Shown piece after piece: positions 44,938 to 54,400 of a DNA stretch of 64,000 nt. The notes below the pieces were generated by a model. It was not told where the DNA came from. It saw only the letters and a list, made by a program, of their open reading frames with translations, and ran no database searches. Numbering within the stretch: position 1 is the stretch's first letter; every line of letters starts with the position of its first letter. This stretch comes from Limnoglobus roseus (GTDB lineage: Bacteria > Planctomycetota > Planctomycetia > Gemmatales > Gemmataceae): positions 6,324,001-6,388,000 of the forward strand of contig NZ_CP042425.1 of the NCBI RefSeq assembly GCF_008254045.1, in the 5' to 3' direction. The position numbers and the translations under genes were made by a program.

Positions 44938-46011
44938 CTAATCGATCGGGTCGTTTTCGACCTTCTTCGTCACCATCGGCTTCAGGCCGATCAGGTCTTT
45001 CTGCTCCTCGACCGGCAGGCACACGCGGAAGCCGATCTGGTCCATCAGCGTCAGCCACCAGATGCTCCGCGGCGATTGCGGATCTTTCCGCATCCACTTC
45101 GGGTCGGACGATAGGCGGACGGCCGAGCGCAACTTGTCGGCGTTGTCCTTGAACGAGCCGCCGCGGCAAACGTGGCTCCACTTCTTGTCCGTCGGCTTGT
45201 TCACCGGCTGGAGTTCCGGCGACTTCTTGTAGAACTCGGCGTCGTACTGGTCGAGGCACCACTCGGCCACGTTCCCGTGCATGTCGTGGATGCCGAAGGC
45301 GTTCGGCTTCTTGCTGCCGCACTTGGTCGTGGTGCCCTTCTGGTGTTCGTCGTCCTTCTCTGTGTTCCCTTGGAAGTTCGCGTAGTCGCCCAGCGTCGCG
45401 GGGTCGTTGCCGAAACTGTAGGCGGTCTTCGACCCGGCCCGGCAGGCGAACTCCCACTCGGCTTCCGTCGGCAGGCGGTAACCCTTCTTGGTCATGATCC
45501 GGAGCCAGTGGCAGTACATCATGGCCGCGTGATGGCTCATGCAGATCGCTGGGTGGTCCTCGTGCGGGTGCTTGTAGTCTTCGTGTTCATACGTCGGCGT
45601 CGGTCGGCTGAGGGCGTCCGATGTCTTCGGGAACGGTTCCTTCGCGGGGTACTCGATTACGTCCTGGTTCTTCGTCCAGCGGTCGAACTCGTCCCACCGA
45701 ACTTCCGTCTTGCCGATCCAGTACGGCTTGACGATCACCTTGTGCTGCGGCCCCTCGTCGGCGTTCCGCCCCTCTTCCGATTCCGGGCTGCCCATCAGGA
45801 ACTCGCCGCCCGGCACGTAGATCATCTCGAAGGTAATGCCGCCCGGGAGTTCTTCTTTGAAGTTCTTCGCGGGCAGGTCGAGCCTCACCGGCACCTTGGC
45901 TTCGGCCGGCGTCTCGAGCGCCTTGGGAATGTCCTGAGCCGGCACGAGTGCCGCGGTGAGTACCAGAGCCGGGAGCGTGACGGCGGCCAGAAGTTTCAAT
46001 CGGCGGGTCAT
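44938..46011 (-). CDS. SUMF1-like (formylglycine-generating-enzyme-fold) secreted protein
   Basis: The 357-aa protein has a signal peptide (RLKLLAAVTLPALVLTAALVPAQ). The family blocks are visible: YVPGGEFLMGSPESEEGRNADEGPQHKV, SHHAAMMYCHWLRIMTKKGYRLPTEAEWEFACRAG and NAFGIHDMHGNVAEWCLDQYDAEFYKKS. Near the end VCRGGSFKDNADKLRSAVR replaces the cysteine-rich active-site segment of true FGE. The two catalytic cysteines of the aerobic FGE are not found, so it is probably a non-catalytic or otherwise acting SUMF1-fold protein, as most planctomycete homologues are. It diverges from the ApbE-like gene. Confidence 0.85.
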   Translation of the reverse strand: MTRRLKLLAAVTLPALVLTAALVPAQDIPKALETPAEAKVPVRLDLPAKNFKEELPGGITFEMIYVPGGEFLMGSPESEEGRNADEGPQHKVIVKPYWIGKTEVRWDEFDRWTKNQDVIEYPAKEPFPKTSDALSRPTPTYEHEDYKHPHEDHPAICMSHHAAMMYCHWLRIMTKKGYRLPTEAEWEFACRAGSKTAYSFGNDPATLGDYANFQGNTEKDDEHQKGTTTKCGSKKPNAFGIHDMHGNVAEWCLDQYDAEFYKKSPELQPVNKPTDKKWSHVCRGGSFKDNADKLRSAVRLSSDPKWMRKDPQSPRSIWWLTLMDQIGFRVCLPVEEQKDLIGLKPMVTKKVENDPID

Positions 46012-46071
46012 GCTGATAGAGTCTCAGTGAGAGAAAAGGGTCCGCGGGAATCGTTCGACGGAGGCGATGTC

Positions 46072-47106
46072 ATGAACCGTCTGGTGGCGACAGTTTTGAC
46101 TCCGTTCGTTATAGCAGTTTTACTCGGGTCGGGACAATTATCCGCGGCCGACCCGCGGCGGTTCGAGTTCGAAGAACCGCACATGGGGACGGTCTTTCGG
46201 ATCGTCTTCTACGACACCGATAAGGATGACGCGATCACCACCGCGACGGCCGCTTTCAAGCGCGTCCGCGAACTCGAAGCGGTCATGAGCGACTACAGCC
46301 CGAGCAGCGAGGTCATGAAGTTGTGCGTGGCGAACGACCGCGATCCGGGCAAGGCGTTCGCCGTCAGCGACGACCTGGCGCGCGTGCTGGGTCACGCGCT
46401 GGGAACGTCGAAACTCTCCGACGGTGCGTTCGACGTGACCGTGGGGCCGCTCAGCAAGTTGTGGCGGGAAGCGCGCAAGGCTAAGACGATGCCGGGTGAG
46501 GAACAGCGAACGGCCGCGCTCGCGAGGGTGGGCTGGCAGAACGTCGAACTGGACCGCGAGAAGAAGACCGTTCGCCTGAAGCTACCCGGCATGAGGCTCG
46601 ACTTCGGCGGTATCGGTAAGGGCTTCGCCGCCGACGAAGTTCTCTCCATGCTGAAGAAGAAAGGTCGCTCCCAGGCGCTCGTCGCGGCCGCCGGGGACAT
46701 CACGGTTGGCGACCCGCCGCCGGGCAAGGACGGGTGGGTCATCGACATCGAGCCGATTGGGAAGGGGAAGCCGACGAAAGCCGTCAAGCTGGCCAACGCG
46801 GCCGTTTCCACGTCCGGCGACCTGTTCCAGTTCGTCGAGATTGGCGGCGTCCGGTACTCGCACCTACTCGACCCGAAGACCGGCCTCGGGCTGACCGGCT
46901 TCCGCCGGGCCACGGTCATTGCACCGACCGGGTGGCAGGCCGACAGTTTGACGAAGGTGGTCAGCCTGCTGCCGTCGGCCGAGGCGGTGAAGCGCATCGA
47001 GAGAATCGAGAAGGCGGCGATGTACCTCGTCGTGAAGGAGAACGCGGACGCCAAAAAAGTGGCGACCGCGTCGAGTCGATTTTCGTCATTCGTGGCGGAG
47101 AAATGA
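46072..47106 (+). CDS. apbE: FAD:protein FMN transferase (ApbE-like)
   Basis: ApbE attaches FMN to Thr/Ser in flavoproteins such as Nqr and Rnf subunits. The ATG at 46072 gives 344 aa with a signal peptide. The sequence holds MGTVFRIVFYDTDK, VMSDYSPSSEVMKL, DGAFDVTVGPLSKLW, LDFGGIGKGFAADEV, SQALVAAAGDI and YSHLLDPKTGLGLTG with the expected Asp and Gly. The family Thr/Asp-rich site (usually THLIDP) is near residue 265. The frame is open upstream to 45172 but that part is the SUMF1-like gene in another phase. No nqr or rnf genes are near. The 3' end overlaps purK by 21 bp. Confidence 0.9.
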   Translation: MNRLVATVLTPFVIAVLLGSGQLSAADPRRFEFEEPHMGTVFRIVFYDTDKDDAITTATAAFKRVRELEAVMSDYSPSSEVMKLCVANDRDPGKAFAVSDDLARVLGHALGTSKLSDGAFDVTVGPLSKLWREARKAKTMPGEEQRTAALARVGWQNVELDREKKTVRLKLPGMRLDFGGIGKGFAADEVLSMLKKKGRSQALVAAAGDITVGDPPPGKDGWVIDIEPIGKGKPTKAVKLANAAVSTSGDLFQFVEIGGVRYSHLLDPKTGLGLTGFRRATVIAPTGWQADSLTKVVSLLPSAEAVKRIERIEKAAMYLVVKENADAKKVATASSRFSSFVAEK

Positions 47107-48183
47107 CCGCTCGTATTCGCGCACCCGTTCGTCGCGTTGTTCCGCGGTGGTCGCCGCGAGCGTGACGTGGCCGATCTTCCGCCGGGCACGCGGTTCCTTG
47201 CCGTACCAGTGGACTTTCGCGTGCGGCAGTTTCAGCACGTCCACGACGGGCGGGTGGTCCCCAATCCAGTTGAACATCACCGAGTGGCCGACCGCTTCAA
47301 CCGAGCCGAGGGGCAGACCGGCCACGGCCCGCATGTGATTCTCGAACTGACTCGTCACGGCCCCGTCGATGGTCCAGTGGCCAGAGTTGTGAACCCGCGG
47401 GGCCATCTCGTTGGCGACCAACTGTCCGCCAACCTCGAACAGTTCGATGGCCAACACGCCGACGTAATTCAACTCGGTGAGTACCCGCTTCGCGTACTCC
47501 TCGGCCTGGCGTTGGGCGGCCTCATTCAAGCGCGGGGCCGGGGCGATCGATTTGCGGAGCATCCCGTCGCGGTGTTCGTTCTCGGTGAGCGGGTACACCG
47601 CGATCGTGCCGTCCCGCCCGCGAACGGCGAGGACCGACAACTCGCGGACGAACGGGACCATGCCTTCCAGGATCAGCGGCCGGCCACCGAGCGATTCCCA
47701 GGCGGCGACGGCCTCCGCGTCCGTCCGCAGCACCGCCTGCCCCTTGCCGTCGTAGCCGAACCGTCGCGTCTTCAGGACCGCGGGAAGTTTGATCGAACGG
47801 ATCGCCGCGTCGAAGTCTTCGCGCGTGTCCACGGCCGCGAACGGGGCGGTGGCGATGCCGCGGTCGCGGAAGAACGACTTCTCGACGAGCCGATCTTGCG
47901 ACACTTCCAGGGCGGCGGGCGGCGGGAACACCGGCAGCCGCTCGGCAAGCCAACGGGCCGATTCAACGGGGACGTTCTCGAACTCGTAAGTGACGACGTC
48001 CGAAACCTGGGCCAGTTTGTAGAGGGCCTGGTAGTCTTCGAACTCGCCCCGAACGTGGTCGCAGACTTGGGCCGCACACGGGTCAGGGGACGGGTCGAGG
48101 ACGGTGCAGCGAATGCCGAGGGGGTGGGCGGCGAGGGCCAGCATTCGACCGAGTTGCCCGCCGCCGAGGATGCCAACTCTCAC
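47086..48183 (-). CDS. purK: N5-carboxyaminoimidazole ribonucleotide synthase
   Basis: PurK uses ATP to carboxylate AIR with bicarbonate in purine synthesis. The start is GTG at 48183, giving 365 aa. It has VGILGGGQLGRML, TYEFENVP, KTRRFGYDGKGQ and the ATP-grasp blocks ENEHRDGMLRKSIAPAP, LAIELFEVGGQLVANEMAPRVHNSGHWTID. The GTG overlaps the stop of purE by 4 bp (GTGA). The tail (residues about 330-365) carries the basic KEPRARRKIGHV stretch of the family. It follows PurE as in the standard purEK pair. Confidence 0.95.
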   Translation of the reverse strand: MRVGILGGGQLGRMLALAAHPLGIRCTVLDPSPDPCAAQVCDHVRGEFEDYQALYKLAQVSDVVTYEFENVPVESARWLAERLPVFPPPAALEVSQDRLVEKSFFRDRGIATAPFAAVDTREDFDAAIRSIKLPAVLKTRRFGYDGKGQAVLRTDAEAVAAWESLGGRPLILEGMVPFVRELSVLAVRGRDGTIAVYPLTENEHRDGMLRKSIAPAPRLNEAAQRQAEEYAKRVLTELNYVGVLAIELFEVGGQLVANEMAPRVHNSGHWTIDGAVTSQFENHMRAVAGLPLGSVEAVGHSVMFNWIGDHPPVVDVLKLPHAKVHWYGKEPRARRKIGHVTLAATTAEQRDERVREYERSFLRHE

Positions 48184-48707
48184 GTCATGATCCGTGGGTC
48201 TGGGTTGTCGATTACGTCCTGCGTCTGGTGACGGCGGAATTCTTTGAGCCGCTCGCGGAGGTGCGGGTACTTTGCCCCGAGGACCGCGACCGCCAATAAG
48301 GCGGCGTTCTTCGCGCCGCTCTTGCCGATGGAAAGGGTTCCGACCGGCACGCCGCCCGGCATTTGCACGATCGACAGCAGCGAATCGACGCCTCGCAGGA
48401 TGGCCGATTCGACCGGCACGCCAAAGACGGGCAGGACCGTCTTCGACGCGCACATGCCCGGCAGGTGGGCCGCCCCCCCTGCCCCGGCGATGATGATTTC
48501 CAGGCCGCGTTCCTCCGCGCTCTCGGCGTAGTCGAACAGCTTGTCCGGCGTGCGGTGGGCCGAGACGACGACGACCTCGTGCGGGACCTGGAAGCGGCTA
48601 AGGATTTCGCCCGCCGCTTCCATCGTCGGCCAGTCCGAGCGCGACCCCATGATAACGCCCACCAGGGGGCGAGTGGGCATCTCAGGGGTGGCGGGGGCGT
48701 CACTCAC
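48180..48707 (-). CDS. purE: N5-carboxyaminoimidazole ribonucleotide mutase
   Basis: PurE moves the carboxylate from N5 to C4 of the imidazole ring after PurK. The protein has VGVIMGSRSDWPTMEAAGEIL, SAHRTPDKLFDY (catalytic His), AGAGGAAHLPGMCASKTVLPVFGVPV, and QMPGGVPVGTLSIGKSGAKNAALLAV. I chose the GTG at 48707, which overlaps the zwf stop as GTGA (175 aa); an ATG at 48680 gives 166 aa and is also acceptable. The same GTGA arrangement joins it to purK. The C-terminal extension after the mutase core is normal for bacteria. Confidence 0.95.
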   Translation of the reverse strand: MSDAPATPEMPTRPLVGVIMGSRSDWPTMEAAGEILSRFQVPHEVVVVSAHRTPDKLFDYAESAEERGLEIIIAGAGGAAHLPGMCASKTVLPVFGVPVESAILRGVDSLLSIVQMPGGVPVGTLSIGKSGAKNAALLAVAVLGAKYPHLRERLKEFRRHQTQDVIDNPDPRIMT

Positions 48708-50176
48708 TTGATCGGCTGCCAGTGCCGGCCGGTTTCTTCGAGGAGCTTGTCGGCCGCGGCGGGGCCTTGCGAACCGATCGGGTAACTCGACGCCCGCACC
48801 TTGTCGTTCTTCTGCGTCGCCGTGATGATCGGGTCCATGATTTCCCACGCCCGCTCGATCTCGTCGCTACGTATGAACAGCGACGCCTCGCCCTGGATCG
48901 AATCGAGCAGCAGGCGTTCGTAGGCTTCCGGCAGCGCTTGCGTTTCGTAGGCTTCGCGGTAGTTGAAGTTCAGGTCGCGGGGCTTGAGGTGGACACCGTC
49001 CACGTCCGGCACCTTCGTCTGGAAGTTCAGTTGGATGCCCTCGTTCGGTTGCAACACCAGGGTCATCCGGTTGCACTGCAACACCTCGCCCTTTGGCAGT
49101 GGGAACATCAAGTGAGCCGGGCAACGGAACTGGATCATCACCTCGCTGTAACGGGCTTTCAGCCCCTTCCCGGACCGCACGTAGAACGGCACGTTCTTCC
49201 AGCGGGCGTTGTCCACGAACAACTTGATCGCCGCGTAGGTCGGCGTCCGCGAGTCCCGCGGGACGCCGGCCTTTTCCAGTTCGTCGAGGTAGCCCTCGTA
49301 CTGGCCGACGGCGACGCTGCTCGGCATCTCCTCCTCGCTCGGGATGCGGATGCTGTCCAGCACCTTCATCTTCTCGTTACGGAGGTGGTCGGCGTTGAAC
49401 TTCGACGGCCCTTCCATCGCGACCAGAGCCATGACTTGCAGCAAGTGGTTCTGGAACATGTCCCGCAGCACGCCGCTCTTGTTGTAATAGTCGAGGCGGT
49501 TCTTCACCGTGACTTGCTCGGCCACGGTAATCTGCACGTGGTCGATGTACTGGTAGTTCCAGAGCGGTTCGAACAGCGTGTTCGCGAACCGGAACACCAA
49601 GATGTTCTGCACCGTCTCCTTGCCGAGGTAGTGATCGATGCGGTAGATCTGGCTTTCCTGGAAGTTCTCGTGTAGGCACTTGTTCAGTTCCTTGCCCGAC
49701 TCCAGGTCGTGGCCGAACGGCTTCTCGACCACCAACCGCCGGAAACCGCCCTTCTCCTTCGCGTACCCGCCCTGGCCGAGCGAGGCCACGAGCGACGGGT
49801 AGTATTCCGGCGAAACTGAGAGGTAGTACACCCGCGACCCGCCGGCCTCGCCCTCAGTCTTCTCGAACCACTTCGTCAGCGGTTCGAGGCCGCCCGGCTT
49901 GGTGCCGTCGGACGAGACGTATTCGATCCGCTGCGCGAACTTGGCCCACTCGGTGTCGTCCCACGTCTCCTTCGCGGCGACCATGATTTCCTTGACCTTT
50001 GGCGCAACCAATTCGCGGAACGAGTCGGCCGTGTGGGCCGTGCGGGCCGTCCCCACGATCTTCGCATCGGCCGGCAGGCGGCCGCGGCGGTCGAGGTTGA
50101 ACAGGGCCGGGATCAGCTTGCGAAACGTCAGATCGCCCGTTGCACCGAAGATCACAATCGTCAGCGGGGTGGCCAT
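48704..50176 (-). CDS. zwf: glucose-6-phosphate 1-dehydrogenase
   Basis: Zwf opens the oxidative pentose phosphate route, yielding NADPH and 6-phosphogluconolactone. The ATG at 50176 gives 490 aa with IVIFGATGDLTFRKLIPALFNL, VVEKPFGHDL, the catalytic motif RIDHYLGKE and FANTLFEPLWN. The end YPIGSQGPAAADKLLEE is the family tail. The upstream extension to 50248 is unsupported. Its stop overlaps purE by 4 bp, which couples pentose phosphate supply (PRPP precursor) to purine ring synthesis; no pgl or gnd is adjacent. Confidence 0.95.
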   Translation of the reverse strand: MATPLTIVIFGATGDLTFRKLIPALFNLDRRGRLPADAKIVGTARTAHTADSFRELVAPKVKEIMVAAKETWDDTEWAKFAQRIEYVSSDGTKPGGLEPLTKWFEKTEGEAGGSRVYYLSVSPEYYPSLVASLGQGGYAKEKGGFRRLVVEKPFGHDLESGKELNKCLHENFQESQIYRIDHYLGKETVQNILVFRFANTLFEPLWNYQYIDHVQITVAEQVTVKNRLDYYNKSGVLRDMFQNHLLQVMALVAMEGPSKFNADHLRNEKMKVLDSIRIPSEEEMPSSVAVGQYEGYLDELEKAGVPRDSRTPTYAAIKLFVDNARWKNVPFYVRSGKGLKARYSEVMIQFRCPAHLMFPLPKGEVLQCNRMTLVLQPNEGIQLNFQTKVPDVDGVHLKPRDLNFNYREAYETQALPEAYERLLLDSIQGEASLFIRSDEIERAWEIMDPIITATQKNDKVRASSYPIGSQGPAAADKLLEETGRHWQPIK

Positions 50177-50342
50177 GAGTGTCCGCGGGGTTAAGTAATG
50201 GGACGACAGCCGCCGTTGCGAGCGGGTGTTCCGTGGCATCGTATCCAACGGCCCGACAGGTGCAAGAAATCACCCGCCGCGGCCGGCCAGATTCTTCGAA
50301 ATGGGTCTGCACGAACCGGTGCGAGTCGGGCGTCGCGCGGCG

Positions 50343-51317
50343 CTACTTCCGCCGACTCTTGTAGACTTCACTCGCCCGCAGCAGGATCTCCTGCTCCGTC
50401 GGCGTGAGACTGGCCTTGCCGTGCTGGGCGACCTTGCTCAACACCTGATCGAGTTGCGCCTCAAGGTATTCGTGTACCGTGGCCGGCGACGTGATCGCGG
50501 GCGTCGGGACAGGTTCCGGGGGTTCCGCGGGCCGTCGGAGGTCGATCGGGGTGGACGGTTCCGGCGGGTCGTCCTGAAAGAGCGGCCGGCTCTTGATCGG
50601 CGACCGCGTTTGCGTTTTCCGCAACCCCGGCAGGTCGGGAATCCAGTTCGAAACGCGCCAGTGGTTCTGGTGGTAGGCGAACGCGAACGCGGCCCCGGAC
50701 AGGGCCGAAATCGCACCGAACGCCTGCCGCGGGTTCAGGGCGAACAGGGCGAGGTTGACGAGGATGATGACCGCAGCCAACGGAGCGGCCCGCACCGACC
50801 CGAAGAGCAGCGGCACCTGCGAGTTGGGGGCGTGCAGTGCGAACAACACCATGACCGCCACCACCGGTCCGCTACACCCGTACCCCGGATCGGGCGGCTC
50901 GAAGTTGAATGGGCGGAAATAACTGACCGCGAACAGTGCGAGTTGCGTGACGAGGCCGGTCAGCACGTAGTACCAGAACATCTCTTTCGGGCCGTAAGTG
51001 CCTTCGACGCTCCGGCCGCAATAAGCCAGAATGACGAGGCTGGCCGCGAACAGCCAGAGGTTCTGGGCGGGGTGGTGCAGGAACAGCGACGTGAGCAACC
51101 GCCAGACTTCGCCGTCGAGAATCTTATCGAGCGAGAAGCCGCCCCAGTACAGAAGGGGATCGTAGTACGTTAGGTACTCGCGGATGTTGATCATCGCGAG
51201 TTGAAGGAAGAACACGGCGACCATCACCCCGATCAGGCCGAGGGTGACGGGGCCGATCTGCCACACCTCGCGACGGGCGTGTTCTTCACGGTAGTATTCG
51301 CGGTCGTAAAGTCCCAT
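50343..51317 (-). CDS. rhomboid-family membrane protein with altered active site
   Basis: The ATG at 51317 gives 324 aa with about six helices. It has the rhomboid markers: the HxxxN-type segment FLHHPAQNLW (residues 80-88) and GYGCSGPVVAV with the nucleophile position Ser149. The last helix, which should carry the catalytic His in an AHLGG-like motif, reads ISALSGAAFAFAY, with Ala205 at the His position. If the alignment is right the protein cannot use the Ser-His dyad and may be a pseudoprotease of the iRhom kind. The C-terminal 100 residues form a soluble Pro/Glu-rich and helical domain. It lies between zwf and the AsmA-like gene. Confidence 0.82.
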   Translation of the reverse strand: MGLYDREYYREEHARREVWQIGPVTLGLIGVMVAVFFLQLAMINIREYLTYYDPLLYWGGFSLDKILDGEVWRLLTSLFLHHPAQNLWLFAASLVILAYCGRSVEGTYGPKEMFWYYVLTGLVTQLALFAVSYFRPFNFEPPDPGYGCSGPVVAVMVLFALHAPNSQVPLLFGSVRAAPLAAVIILVNLALFALNPRQAFGAISALSGAAFAFAYHQNHWRVSNWIPDLPGLRKTQTRSPIKSRPLFQDDPPEPSTPIDLRRPAEPPEPVPTPAITSPATVHEYLEAQLDQVLSKVAQHGKASLTPTEQEILLRASEVYKSRRK

Positions 51318-51369
51318 CGTCGGTCCGCGGTGACGGGGCACGGTTTTAGCTGAGTGTAGCAAAGTTCCT

Positions 51370-51397
51370 GCGGGCGGAAAACGAATTCTCCGCCCGC
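51370..51397 (-). terminator. 9-bp hairpin after the AsmA-like gene
   Basis: GCGGGCGGA and TCCGCCCGC form a perfect 9-bp stem with a 10-nt loop 7 nt from the AsmA-like stop at 51404. It lies upstream of the rhomboid gene on the minus strand. No T-run follows. A weak terminator or a 3'-end stabiliser is likely. Confidence 0.5.
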
Positions 51398-51403
51398 GGC
51401 GGG

Positions 51404-54400
51404 TTACGGCTTCTTCGGCTGCGGGAGCGGAATCTTGTCGAGCAGCCCGCCGAGCGCCCCCTTCCCGACGTCTTTCATCACGTCCTTCGTCACGTCTTCG
51501 GTGAGTTGCTTGACCGCCACCTGGAACGCCTTCGGGTCGAGTTGCGGCTTGCCGATCGTGCCGCGGACGGGCACCTTGATCCGCTTGCCCGCCAGGGCCT
51601 CGCGAATCTTCGGGTTGTTCTTCAGCAGGCCGCCGATGGCGTTGTCGGGCAACGGCACGTCGGCGACCATGTTCAACTCGCCGTTCACCGACACCGCTCC
51701 GGACGTGATGATGGTGATGTTCTTCGCGCTCAGCGTCAGGTTCTCGTGGTGGACCCAGCCGTTCTCGAACTTGATTGGCACTTCCTGCGGCTTGTTGTCC
51801 CGGTTCAGCGAGAACGTCGTATTCTTGGCCCCCAGCATGGTCGCGATCTCGGTGATGACCGGCCCCGGCCCGATCTGAACTTCGTGCAGGGTCAGTTTGC
51901 CCTTCATGCTCCCCGTTTCCGGGTTCGCGAGCGGGATGCGATTCTCTTCCAGGTCGAGCGAAATCGTCCCTTGCGTTTCCGTCGAACGGGCGAACGCAGG
52001 CAGGACGTAACCGAGGGCGTCGGCACAGGCGGCCGGAGTCAACTTCGCCTTGTCGATGACCTTGCCCTTGGCGAGCGTCAGTTCGTTGCCGGTGGGAGCG
52101 AACCGCACCGTGGGTTCCAACCGCACCTTTCCCGTCTGGCCGAAGTTGGCTTCAAGCGGGTCGATGGTCATCACACCCTTGTCAAGTTTGGCCGAGAGTT
52201 GCGACTGGCCCACGTCGAAGCCGTAGGCCTTCAGCGATTGCCACGCGAGCGAGGCGTTGCCGTTCAGGTCGCCGAACGGTGACGCCTGCTTGACCGGCGT
52301 CGTGTTCACCGCCAAGCCCTCAACCCCGGCCGACAACTTGCCGGTGGCGCGGAAGTCGCGTGTGTCCTTGCCGTTGATCTGGAAGCTCTGGCCGAGGAAC
52401 TTCTTCAACTGCGGTTCCAGCGTGGCCAGGTCGTAGGTGAGCTTCCCGCTGATGTCCAGGTCCGAGACGGTCGTGGCCTGATTGATCCGGCCAGTCGCGT
52501 CGACCTTCAACCCGTCTGGCCGTTGGACGAGCGCCCGTTCCAGTTGGAGGTTGTCCGCGACGATGTCGTAAGCCCCCTTCGCCACGATGCTGACCTTCTC
52601 TTCCGCCCACGTCGGCTTCTGCGGATGGCCGAGCGAGAACTTTTGCACCGGCAGCGTCGCGTCGAATGCGTAGGAGTTCCCGACCGTCTTCACCTCGACG
52701 TGCCCGTTCACGACGGTGCCGTCGATGCGGTCCGACAGTTTCGGGTCGGTCTGGAGTTGCAGCACTTGCTGTAGCCGCGCGAGGTTCGCGTTGAGGTCGG
52801 CCGTCAGCTCGATGCCGTAGCTGCCGTCGGGTTGCGGCACGAGCTTCATCGGCTTCACGGCAGCGGCCACCGTCGGCGTTTGCAGCACGAGAATCGGAAA
52901 CTCGATGAGGCCCGTATTGCGATAGACCGTGCCCGTCGTTGGGCTGATGACCAGCTGCGACTCGTCGAGCTTCACGCCGTAGCCGGTGAACTTGGCGTCC
53001 CTCAGATCGGCGGTGACCTTGTCGAGCGCGAGCGTCTCGGCATTGATGGTCACGTTGCCCGCGATCGTCCCGCGGCCGCCGATGCGAAGCGACTTGGGGA
53101 TCGACACGAACGACGACACGCGGCCGACCCAGCGTTCCAGGTCGCCGGTGATCTTCGCATCGGCCTTCCCGTTCTGGGCGGCCTTCAGATCGGCGATCGG
53201 TTCGAGCAGTAGCACCTCGGCGGTTTCTTGTCCGGCGGTCACTTTCACGTTGCCGCGGTCGAGCCTCGTGGCCGTGGCGTTGAAGAACGCGCCGTCGGCA
53301 TTGAAGGTCGCCGTCAGGTCCGGCTCCTGAAACCGCCGCGCCCCGTCGGAGAAGTCGAGGTTCGTCAACTTCAGCGTGCCGTTGACGTTCGACACGTCGT
53401 TCCGCGTTTGCGTCACCAGACTCAGCTTTGCGGTGCCGCCCAACTGAAGGCCGGTCAGGTCGATAAAATCGCCGAGTCGCCGCGTGAGTTGGTCCAACGA
53501 AGCATCGGCCGTGAGGGTGAAGTTGTCGACGGTCCCCTTCCCCGTCACGGTGGCGAACTCGGCCTTCGCGTCGAGGCGGTCGAAGACGGGCATTTTCTCT
53601 TTCGTCAGCCGGCCCGCGAACGAGAGGGTCAGCGGTTGCTCCCACGCCAGCGGCTTGCCGTCGCGGACACCGCGGAGGGCCGACGCCCCGAGTTGGCCGT
53701 CCCAGGTCACGCCGTTCGCACCGGTCTGGCTGGTCAGCTTCGCGGTCACGCGGCCTTCGGTCAGGGCCGTACCCTCACGTAGCCGGAACAATTTCGGAAA
53801 CATCGCAACCAACCGCGCAACATCTAGGTCAGCCGACGCGCTCACGCCAGCTTGATCGAGCCAGCGGTCCGGTGGCTGGTTCGGGTCGAACAACCCGCTG
53901 AGAGATGCCTTACCGATGTCGCACGTCAGGTCGGCCTTCTCGATCTGAATCCCTGCCGCCGTCGTTTCGATCCGGCACGGGAAGTTGACCGTCTTCAGCT
54001 TGAACTGCTCCCCACCGAGTCGCGGCGAGCCGAGTTCGAGGTCGCTCACGAAGACCGTGCCGGCAACCTTCGCCGTCAGTTGCGGGCTGGTGGCGACAGT
54101 GGTTTCCAGGTCGGCGTTCAGTCGGCCGGCGGCGGTCAAGCCGGGTTCCCCGCGACGGGCGAAGACCGCAACGAGATCGAGCGGCAGGTTCGTTGCTTTC
54201 AGCTTCAAACCCAGGGTCACTCCGGCGGAAACCTCGGCGTCGATCACGCCCGGCAGGGCATCCTCGTAGTGGCCACTGAGTTGGACCTTGATCGGCTCCT
54301 CGCCCGGCGGCACGGCTGCTGAGACGTCCATTGCCTTCACCGTCCACGACTGATTCTTGTCGGCGTCGCGGACGTTCAGGGTGCCGTTCGTCACCTTGAC

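Noticed and set aside
45172..46071. N-terminal extension of the ApbE-like gene
   Set aside because: The open frame goes on but it is antisense to the SUMF1-like gene; the ATG at 46072 begins a signal peptide.
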